Source of the DNA: Candidatus Manganitrophaceae bacterium
GTDB lineage: Bacteria; Nitrospirota; Nitrospiria; SBBL01; Manganitrophaceae
Assembly: GCA_004297235.1 (NCBI GenBank)
Contig: SCUR01000384.1
Span: 1-6,480 of the forward strand
Reading direction: 5' to 3'
DNA: 6,480 nt
Shown here: positions 1 to 4,205 of the stretch, piece by piece
Position numbering within the stretch: the first letter of the stretch is position 1
How the letters are laid out: each line of letters begins with the position of its first letter
The notes under the pieces: generated by a model
Told to the model about the DNA's origin: nothing
The model's input: the letters and a program-made list of their open reading frames with translations, nothing else
Database searches by the model: none
Made by a program: the position numbers and the translations under genes

Positions 1-1
1 G

Positions 2-964
2 GAGTACCGGGGCCGGCTCGGCGTGGTCGATATCGGTTTTCCCCCGGCGCTGATCGAAGCGGCCAAGATCCCGATCGATCTGATTCTCCCTCAAGAGCTG
101 GCCGGCTTTCCTCCGCCCCGTCCCCGCGGCGCGCACAAGGGAACGGCGGGGCATCTTCTCGTGATCGCCGGCTCGTTCGGAAAGAAGGGGGCGGCGATGA
201 TGGCTTCGTCGGCGGCGCTGCGATGCGGCACCGGCCTCGTCACGGTCGCCCTTCCGAAGTCGATCGACCTCGCCACCGCCGGGCTGATGGAAGCGATGAC
301 CCTCCCGCTCCCGGAAACATCGGAGGGGACCCTCTCCCTGGCGGCGGAGAAAAGTCTCCTTCAGGCGGTCCAAGGGAAAGACGCCGTCGCGATCGGGCCG
401 GGGCTCTCGCAGAATGAAGAGACGCAGCGGCTGATCCGAACGCTGATCGCGGAAACCTCTCTTCCGATGGTGATCGACGCCGACGGCCTCAACGCCCTCG
501 CCGGAGATCTCTCGGTCCTCAAGAAACGAAAGGCGCCGGTGATCTTGACCCCGCATCCGGGAGAGATGAGCCGTCTGGTCGGAAAGCGCGCCGATGTCGT
601 TCAGAAAGAGCGCTTCACGGTCGCGGCCGAGTTCGCGAAGCGGTGGGGGGCGATCGTGGTCTTGAAAGGGGCGCACACCGTCATCGCCGCCCCCGACGGG
701 ATGGTCCGGGTGAACAGCACCGGAAATCCGGGCATGGCGACGGCCGGCACCGGAGACGCCCTCACCGGGATGATCGCCGCCTGGCTGGCGCAGGGGATCT
801 CCCCCGTCGAAGCCGCCGCCTGGGGGGTCGCGCTCCACGGCCATGCGGGCGATCTGGCCGCCGCCGCGCGCGGGGAGATCAGCCTGATCACCTCCGATTT
901 GATCGAGAAGATTCCGGAGGCGATCCAAACCTTCCGCACATCGGAAACGGCACGATTATTATGA
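2..964 (+). CDS. nnr: Bifunctional NAD(P)H-hydrate repair enzyme, C-terminal (ADP/ATP-dependent dehydratase) part; 5' end outside window
   Basis: The frame is open to the left edge (codons from base 2), giving 320 visible residues. The first ones (EYRGRLGVVDIGFPP) resemble the end of the YjeF_N/NnrE epimerase domain, so the GTG at 23 is probably an internal valine codon and the gene starts upstream. The rest is the ribokinase-like NnrD (YjeF_C) domain. Visible motifs, in fragment numbering, are GPGLS (132-136), VIDADGLNAL (157-166), TPHPGE (183-188), LKGAHT (221-226) and the nucleotide-binding NPGMATAGTGDALTG (242-256), with the expected GTGD aspartate. In this family NnrE epimerises R/S NAD(P)HX, and NnrD uses ADP or ATP to dehydrate S-NAD(P)HX back to NAD(P)H in the cytoplasm. 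The C terminus is intact, ending in TGA at 962-964. The next gene follows after a 55-nt gap containing a palindrome. The NnrD assignment is secure; the fusion to NnrE is inferred from about 15 residues. Confidence 0.95.
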   Translation, partial: EYRGRLGVVDIGFPPALIEAAKIPIDLILPQELAGFPPPRPRGAHKGTAGHLLVIAGSFGKKGAAMMASSAALRCGTGLVTVALPKSIDLATAGLMEAMTLPLPETSEGTLSLAAEKSLLQAVQGKDAVAIGPGLSQNEETQRLIRTLIAETSLPMVIDADGLNALAGDLSVLKKRKAPVILTPHPGEMSRLVGKRADVVQKERFTVAAEFAKRWGAIVVLKGAHTVIAAPDGMVRVNSTGNPGMATAGTGDALTGMIAAWLAQGISPVEAAAWGVALHGHAGDLAAAARGEISLITSDLIEKIPEAIQTFRTSETARLL

Positions 965-968
965 AACC

Positions 969-997
969 GTGGAGACGTCCCGCCGGGACGGCTCTAC
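969..997. repeat. 29-nt imperfect palindrome between nnr and the next gene
   Basis: The left arm at 969-981 pairs with the right arm at 985-997 around a GCC loop. The inner six pairs (CGTCCC/GGGACG) are perfect. The outer seven include one G-T wobble and one A-G mismatch. No T-run follows, so it is not a standard intrinsic terminator. It looks like a dispersed REP-type palindrome, although only one copy is visible here. A frame opening at the GTG at 969 would translate this repeat, which argues against that start for the following gene. Confidence 0.7.
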
Positions 998-1008
998 AAC
1001 AGAAATCA

Positions 1009-1013
1009 AGAGG
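1009..1013 (+). promoter_or_regulatory. Ribosome binding site deciding the start at 1020
   Basis: AGAGG lies 6 nt before the ATG at 1020. It supports this start over the in-frame GTG at 969, which sits inside a palindrome and only 4 nt after the nnr stop codon. Confidence 0.7.
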
Positions 1014-1019
1014 CAATCA

Positions 1020-1637
1020 ATGACACTGACCCAAATTACCTTCTTTTTCCTTCTGATCATTTCCGTGATCGGCATCTCCATGGTCGTCCACTCCTGGATC
1101 GACAAGCGGCGGATCAAAAAAAACTTTCTCCGGCTCGCCACCGAGCTAAAGGGCTATGTCGTCCAGGAAAACAGATTGATCTATCCCTACTTCACCGGCG
1201 ATATCGACGGGCGGCGCTTCGATCTCTTCTTCAAAGTCGTCAAGGTCGGCCGCCAGCATATCCTCTACTACATCTACAGCCTCAAATCGGACGTGCCGTG
1301 CGATCTCCTTCTGCTCAAGTCGGAGTATTTCAAACCGATCAAAGATGAAGCGGCCTTTTCCGGCAATGCCGGACAGATCGTCCAGGAGATCGCCCCAAAC
1401 TATCAGCTTCGGTCGTTGCAGCCGGAGGCGGCGCGAGAAATTTTCGAGAAAGCCGGCATCAAAGAATTTCTCTCTCCCCTTGATGAATTTTCAAGCCTGC
1501 AGCTCGGCCCCGACGCCCTGGTGGTCGGAAAGCCGTACGACGGGCCGGGCGACACCGATCCCTCTCACATCGTGCGCAATGTCGGTACGCTGAAGAATCT
1601 GGCCGAGGCGATGGAACGATGCTTCGCCCCCGCCTAG
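1020..1637 (+). CDS. Unrecognised membrane-anchored protein (205 aa)
   Basis: I do not recognise the family. Residues 5-24 (QITFFFLLIISVIGISMVVH) form one hydrophobic helix, followed by a basic stretch (DKRRIKKN, 28-35), so the protein is probably a single-pass inner-membrane protein with its C-terminal domain in the cytoplasm (positive-inside rule). The soluble part has a strand-rich section at about 43-90, including GYVVQENRLIYPYFTGDIDGR and alternating hydrophobic/aromatic residues, then a more helical, charged section (110-150) and a Gly/Pro/Asp-rich stretch near 160-180. No catalytic or metal-binding motif is evident, and there are only two cysteines (94 and 201). It ends 14 nt before the tsaE start, so it is probably co-transcribed with tsaE. 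That position alone does not indicate a role in t6A synthesis. A 17-residue longer version from the GTG at 969 is possible but unlikely. Confidence 0.85.
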   Translation: MTLTQITFFFLLIISVIGISMVVHSWIDKRRIKKNFLRLATELKGYVVQENRLIYPYFTGDIDGRRFDLFFKVVKVGRQHILYYIYSLKSDVPCDLLLLKSEYFKPIKDEAAFSGNAGQIVQEIAPNYQLRSLQPEAAREIFEKAGIKEFLSPLDEFSSLQLGPDALVVGKPYDGPGDTDPSHIVRNVGTLKNLAEAMERCFAPA

Positions 1638-1641
1638 GAGA

Positions 1642-1647
1642 AGAGGG
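1642..1647 (+). promoter_or_regulatory. Ribosome binding site for tsaE
   Basis: AGAGGG lies 4 nt before the ATG at 1652, and a second purine block (AGGAG, 1636-1640) overlaps the preceding stop codon. Together they favour 1652 over the in-frame ATG at 1619, which lies within the upstream gene. Confidence 0.65.
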
Positions 1648-1651
1648 ATCG

Positions 1652-2179
1652 ATGGCTTCTCCGGCCGCCGGAGATCAGACCGAAGCGCGTCTCCTCCTTT
1701 GGAGCGACCGGACGGAGTCAACCCTCGCCCTCGGGGAATGGATCGGAAAAGAGGCGGTCGGCGGCGAGGTCCTCGCCCTCATCGGCCCATTGGGCGCCGG
1801 GAAGACCCGCTTCGTTCAAGGGCTGGCCAAAGGGCTGGAGGTCGCCGAGCGTTACATCACCAGTCCCACCTTCATCCTGCTCCAGAGTTACGAGGGGCGG
1901 CTCCCGCTCTATCACATCGATCTCTACCGGATCGAAAAAGAGACCGAGATGGAGCCGCTCGGCCTGGAGGAGTTTTTGGAAGGGAACGGGGTGACCGCCG
2001 TCGAATGGGCCGACAAGGGATTGAATACGCTCCCTCCCGCGCGGCTGACGATCACGTTTCGTTATGCCGGGGAGGAGCAACGGGAGCTTCACCTTCGCGC
2101 GGCGGGAGCGCCTTACACGGAATGGCTTCGTAAAATTCGGGAGAGCGGTCGATGGAAGATCCTCGACGAAAAGAATTAG
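1652..2179 (+). CDS. tsaE: tRNA threonylcarbamoyladenosine biosynthesis ATPase TsaE
   Basis: This 175-residue protein has the family signatures in order: Walker A GPLGAGKT (45-52), TSPTF (70-74), HIDLYR (88-93) and VEWADK (117-122). The Asp of HIDLYR and the Glu of VEW correspond to residues important for catalysis in characterised TsaE proteins. TsaE is a cytoplasmic P-loop ATPase that binds the TsaB-TsaD complex and is needed for cycles of t6A modification at A37 of ANN-decoding tRNAs. TsaB and TsaD are not in this window. At 175 aa it is slightly longer than usual (about 150-160), through a short N-terminal lead and a charged C-terminal tail (ESGRWKILDEKN). The tail is encoded where the gene overlaps the next one: the glycosylase ATG at 2152 lies inside tsaE, suggesting translational coupling. 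The 1619 start would add 11 residues and is less likely. Confidence 0.96.
   Translation: MASPAAGDQTEARLLLWSDRTESTLALGEWIGKEAVGGEVLALIGPLGAGKTRFVQGLAKGLEVAERYITSPTFILLQSYEGRLPLYHIDLYRIEKETEMEPLGLEEFLEGNGVTAVEWADKGLNTLPPARLTITFRYAGEEQRELHLRAAGAPYTEWLRKIRESGRWKILDEKN
2139..2145 (+). promoter_or_regulatory. Ribosome binding site for the uracil-DNA glycosylase gene, inside tsaE
   Basis: GGGAGAG lies 6 nt before the ATG at 2152 and within the tsaE coding sequence. It supports the long N-terminal form of the glycosylase and translational coupling to tsaE. Confidence 0.6.
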
Positions 2180-2985
2180 CGGCGATCGCGCGCGAGATGA
2201 AGGCGCGCCTCTCCTGGTATCGGCAGGAGGGGATCGACACCTGGAGGCGCTCGGCCGCGACGCCGATGAGCGCGCACGTCGCGCCCGCTGGCGTCGGGCG
2301 GACCATGCTCATAGAGGAAGGGACACCACGAATGCCGAATCAAAATGAACCAAGACCCTACGAATCGACGGAGCAATCGCTCCTCGCCGCCGAAGCGCCG
2401 AGCGTCCTCTTTCCGATCGCTTCCGAGACAACCCCGATCGGAGCCCTGCCGGCGGTCCGAGACGAGATCGGCGACTGCCGGCGGTGTAAGCTCTGCTCGA
2501 CCCGGAAGAACATCGTCTTCGGAACGGGAAGTCCGACTGCGCAGCTGATGTTCGTCGGCGAAGCGCCGGGCGCGGATGAAGACGCTCAAGGGGAGCCGTT
2601 CGTCGGACGGGCCGGACAGCTCTTGACCAAGATGATCCAGGCGATGGGGCTCTCCCGTGAAGAGGTCTACATCGCCAACATCATCAAGTGCCGTCCCCCG
2701 GAAAATCGCAATCCCCAACCGGACGAGATCGCCGCGTGCAGCCCCTTTTTGCTAAAACAGATCGAAGCGATCCGCCCCAAGGTCATCTGCGCCCTCGGCA
2801 CCTTCTCGGCCCAGACCCTTCTGGAAACGCAGCAGAAGATCTCGGCGCTGCGCGGCAAATTCCACGACTATCACGGCGTGAAGCTCCTCCCGACCTTCCA
2901 CCCCGCCTACCTCCTGCGCAACCCGAACGAGAAGAAAACCGTCTGGGAGGATCTGAAGAAGATCATGGAGGAGCTGAAAAAATGA
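2152..2985 (+). CDS. udg: Family 4 (iron-sulfur) uracil-DNA glycosylase with an N-terminal extension
   Basis: The catalytic domain spans about residues 95-277. Its motifs are CRRCKLC (109-115), FVGEAPGADEDAQGEPFVGR (134-153), NIIKCRPPENRNP (176-188) and the C-terminal FHPAYLLRNP (249-258). By alignment with family 4 enzymes, the 4Fe-4S ligands are probably C109, C112, C180 and C196, with C115 an additional cysteine. These enzymes remove uracil from DNA (from U:G and U:A pairs and single strands), starting base-excision repair of deaminated cytosine. Residues 1-108 form an extension: a charged helix (KELAAIAREMKARLSWYRQE, 7-26) and then a poorly structured Pro/Ser/Glu-rich linker to about 95. 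Similar helical leads occur in other glycosylases of this family, so the ATG at 2152 with its Shine-Dalgarno sequence is preferred. The gene overlaps tsaE by 28 nt. It ends just before a heptad inverted repeat that may limit read-through. Confidence 0.95.
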   Translation: MEDPRRKELAAIAREMKARLSWYRQEGIDTWRRSAATPMSAHVAPAGVGRTMLIEEGTPRMPNQNEPRPYESTEQSLLAAEAPSVLFPIASETTPIGALPAVRDEIGDCRRCKLCSTRKNIVFGTGSPTAQLMFVGEAPGADEDAQGEPFVGRAGQLLTKMIQAMGLSREEVYIANIIKCRPPENRNPQPDEIAACSPFLLKQIEAIRPKVICALGTFSAQTLLETQQKISALRGKFHDYHGVKLLPTFHPAYLLRNPNEKKTVWEDLKKIMEELKK

Positions 2986-2998
2986 AACCTTCATTATG

Positions 2999-3091
2999 GA
3001 TTGCGGAATGCGGATTGCGGATTAAAAGAACGAAGGGGAACCTCGATTCATGTTTTTCCGTTCCGCAATCCGCAATCCGCATTCCGCATTC
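2999..3091. repeat. Heptad-periodic inverted repeat (hairpin element) between the glycosylase and HIT genes
   Basis: The arm at 2999-3023 pairs with 3067-3091 at 24 of 25 positions (perfect over 22 bp, 3002-3023/3067-3088), with a 43-nt spacer. The arms are built from 7-bp units: four CCGCAWT copies run end to end at 3063-3090, and GCGGAWT copies make up the left arm. It looks like a dispersed, non-coding MITE-like or heptad repeat rather than a gene. No T-run follows the right arm. As RNA it would form a very stable hairpin ending 9 nt before the HIT start codon, so it could reduce read-through or access to that ribosome binding site. This effect is inferred. Confidence 0.85.
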
Positions 3092-3095
3092 GGGG
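3092..3095 (+). promoter_or_regulatory. Weak ribosome binding site for the HIT gene, next to the repeat arm
   Basis: GGGG lies 5 nt before the ATG at 3101 and directly after the last paired base (3091) of the inverted repeat. It is short and could be sterically affected by the hairpin. Confidence 0.4.
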
Positions 3096-3100
3096 TCTCG

Positions 3101-3577
3101 ATGAGGCATCTCTGGGCTCCCTGGCGGATCGGCTATATCAAAGGTGAAAAAACGCCCGGCTGCATTCTCTGCGAGAAGCCGCGCGAAAAGAAAGACCGGG
3201 AAAACTTAATCCTCGCGCGGGGAAAACAGGCCTTCGTGATGATGAACCTCTATCCCTACAACAACGGGCACCTGATGGTCTCGCCCTACAAGCACGTGAA
3301 CACGCTGGAGGCGCTCCCCGAGACGGTGACGGCCGAAATGATGCGGCTGATGAAAAAATCGCTGGAGATCCTGCGCAAGACGCACAAGCCCGACGGGTTC
3401 AATGTCGGCCTGAATCTGGGAAAGGCCGCGGGGGCCGGAATCGAGGAGCACCTTCACTTCCACATTGTCCCGCGCTGGGGAGGCGACACCAATTTTATGA
3501 CGGTCAATGCGGAGGTGCGCGTCGTCCCGGAATCGCTGACGGAAACCTATCGCCAATTGAAGCCGTATTTTAAATAG
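3101..3577 (+). CDS. HIT-family (histidine triad) nucleotide hydrolase/transferase
   Basis: This 158-residue protein starts MRHLWAPWRIGYI, a lead common in a bacterial HIT subgroup often annotated as Ap4A phosphorylase/hydrolase-like. Visible motifs are CILC (21-24, probable zinc pair), NLYPYNNGHLMVSPYKHV (49-66), NVGLNLGKAAGAG (101-113) and the histidine triad HLHFHIVPRW (117-126). H117, H119 and H121 are the triad, H119 being the likely nucleophile by family analogy. HIT enzymes act on phosphoramidates or dinucleoside polyphosphates in the cytoplasm; the substrate cannot be read from this sequence. The start at 3101 is preferred. The in-frame ATG at 3050 would add 17 residues (MFFRSAIRNPHSAFGVS) that are a translation of the upstream heptad repeat. 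The only purine-rich block ahead of 3101 is GGGG at 3092-3095, 5 nt upstream, so initiation may be weak. The stop codon TAG (3575-3577) abuts the tandem element downstream. Confidence 0.93.
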   Translation: MRHLWAPWRIGYIKGEKTPGCILCEKPREKKDRENLILARGKQAFVMMNLYPYNNGHLMVSPYKHVNTLEALPETVTAEMMRLMKKSLEILRKTHKPDGFNVGLNLGKAAGAGIEEHLHFHIVPRWGGDTNFMTVNAEVRVVPESLTETYRQLKPYFK

Positions 3578-3580
3578 GGC

Positions 3581-3656
3581 GTGGGGCAAGGCGCACCGAA
3601 GGCGAAGATCTGAAATCAACAATCTTCTTCCAGCGCCGGCCCCACATACAAATAGA
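3581..3656 (+). other. Tandem folded element, copy A
   Basis: First copy of a direct repeat of about 75 nt. Proposed fold: outer stem 3581-3587/3639-3645 (GTGGGGC/GCCCCAC), inner stem 3590-3594/3633-3637 (GGCGC/GCGCC), possibly a tiny CC-GAA-GG hairpin at 3596-3602, and an apical hairpin 3604-3609/3622-3627 (GAAGAT/ATCTTC) with GAAATC in its loop at 3612-3617. Blocks shared with copy B are CCAGCGCCG (3630-3638), CCACATA (3642-3648) and AATAGA (3651-3656). No start-stop frame of note, tRNA T-arm motif or T-run is present. The family is not recognised. The + strand is chosen because the neighbouring genes are on +. Confidence 0.65.
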
Positions 3657-3658
3657 CC

Positions 3659-3730
3659 CTGGGGCATGGCTTACCCGGGCCTAGAGACTCCGAAATCGAA
3701 GTCTCCCAGCGCCGCTCCACATAGAATAGA
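3659..3730 (+). other. Tandem folded element, copy B, upstream of the LapA-like gene
   Basis: Second copy, diverged from copy A. Outer stem 3660-3665/3714-3719 (TGGGGC/GCTCCA, one G-U wobble); short inner stem GGC/GCC at 3668-3670/3711-3713; apical hairpin 3684-3689/3700-3705 (GAGACT/AGTCTC) with GAAATC at 3692-3697. Compared with copy A, three pairs of the apical stem change on both sides and all stay paired. CCAGCGCCG (3706-3714), CCACATA (3717-3723) and AATAGA (3725-3730) are retained. The AATAGA block runs into the ribosome binding site of the next gene. Confidence 0.65.
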
Positions 3731-3732
3731 GG
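3728..3732 (+). promoter_or_regulatory. Ribosome binding site of the LapA-like gene
   Basis: AGAGG lies 4 nt before the ATG at 3737. Its first three bases belong to the conserved AATAGA block that ends copy B of the tandem element. Confidence 0.6.
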
Positions 3733-3736
3733 CCTC

Positions 3737-4090
3737 ATGATCCGTTTGATCCTCCTGATTGTTGCTGTTTTCTTCCTCTTCACCTTCTCCTACATGAATC
3801 AAGAAGAAGGGGTGACGCTCCACTTTATCTGGGGACCGACCCCGCCGCTGGCGGTTTATCTCATCGTGATCGGCTCTTTCTTCGTCGGAATCCTCTTCGC
3901 GGCGCTGATGACCTTTCCGGGGTGGCTGAAAATGAAGCTGGAGCGGCGGAAGCTGGCCAAACGGATCGAGGCGCTGGAGTCCGATCTGGATCATCTTCGC
4001 TCGGAGGCGTTGAAGGTCTCGACCCCCCGCTATCCTTCGCTCTCGACCGATTTGGAAGACAGCCAAGACGACACGATGGGAGAAGGATAA
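3737..4090 (+). CDS. LapA-domain (DUF1049) small inner-membrane protein
   Basis: This 117-residue protein has the LapA/DUF1049 layout: a first membrane helix (2-20), a short loop containing QEEGVTLHFIWG (22-33), a second membrane helix (37-59), then a charged, leucine-spaced coiled coil (about 65-92, LKMKLERRKLAKRIEALESD) and an acidic tail ending DDTMGEG. In Enterobacteria LapA (YciS) partners LapB in controlling lipopolysaccharide assembly through LpxC turnover. The many short homologues elsewhere are only known to be two-helix membrane proteins, so the lipopolysaccharide role is not claimed here. No lapB-like TPR gene is in the window. It lies between the tandem folded element and the nested inverted repeat before mutS. 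Length and topology match the family. A specific function is not inferable. Confidence 0.88.
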   Translation: MIRLILLIVAVFFLFTFSYMNQEEGVTLHFIWGPTPPLAVYLIVIGSFFVGILFAALMTFPGWLKMKLERRKLAKRIEALESDLDHLRSEALKVSTPRYPSLSTDLEDSQDDTMGEG

Positions 4091-4104
4091 AAAGAAAACA
4101 AAGC

Positions 4105-4185
4105 CGTCATTCCCGAATGTTTAATCGGGAATCCAGCTTATTTAAAGTCCACAACTTCTGGATTCCCGCTTTCGCGGGAATGACG
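4105..4185. repeat. Nested inverted repeat (81 bp, dRS3-like/MITE-like) upstream of mutS
   Basis: Outer arms CGTCATTCCCG (4105-4115) and CGGGAATGACG (4175-4185) are perfect complements. Inner arms CGGGAATCCAG (4126-4136) and CTGGATTCCCG (4158-4168) are also perfect. Each half also folds on itself through ATTCCCG/CGGGAAT. The right half (4162-4181) fits ATTCCC-N8-GGGAAT, the pattern of the Neisseria dRS3 repeat. The centre (4137-4157) is AT-rich, unlike the flanking genes. This looks like a non-autonomous mobile or palindromic repeat. Read as protein it gives FWIPAFAGMT, a peptide that recurs in spurious annotations of such repeats. It contains no T-run terminator. Confidence 0.85.
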
Positions 4186-4196
4186 ACAAATAATTT

Positions 4197-4200
4197 AGGA
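4197..4200 (+). promoter_or_regulatory. Ribosome binding site for mutS
   Basis: AGGA lies 5 nt before the ATG at 4206 and 11 nt beyond the end of the inverted repeat. It supports 4206 rather than the internal ATG at 4227. Confidence 0.6.
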
Positions 4201-4205
4201 ATTTA

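Noticed and set aside
969..1000. Palindrome after nnr considered as a rho-independent terminator
   Set aside because: The stem is followed by a mixed sequence (AACAGAAATC) with no T-run. The same holds for the repeats at 2999-3091 and 4105-4185.
3063..3090. Four tandem 7-bp units considered as a CRISPR array or microsatellite
   Set aside because: The units are far too short and have no spacers. The mirrored arm at 2999-3023 shows an inverted-repeat element.
3581..3730. Tandem element considered as tRNA genes or integron attC sites
   Set aside because: No T-loop GTTCGA-like motif, no anticodon arm and no CCA-adjacent acceptor geometry are present. The RYYYAAC/GTTRRRY core boxes of attC are absent, and no integrase or cassette structure surrounds it.
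3581..3730. Tandem element considered as a c-di-GMP (GEMM), mini-ykkC, fluoride or THF riboswitch
   Set aside because: The conserved core bases I remember for these classes are not found. Without a covariance search this remains a judgement from memory.
3671..4066. Open frame on the - strand over the LapA-like gene
   Set aside because: It is opposite a gene with clear membrane helices and coiled coil, has no ribosome binding site support, and runs into the structured tandem element.
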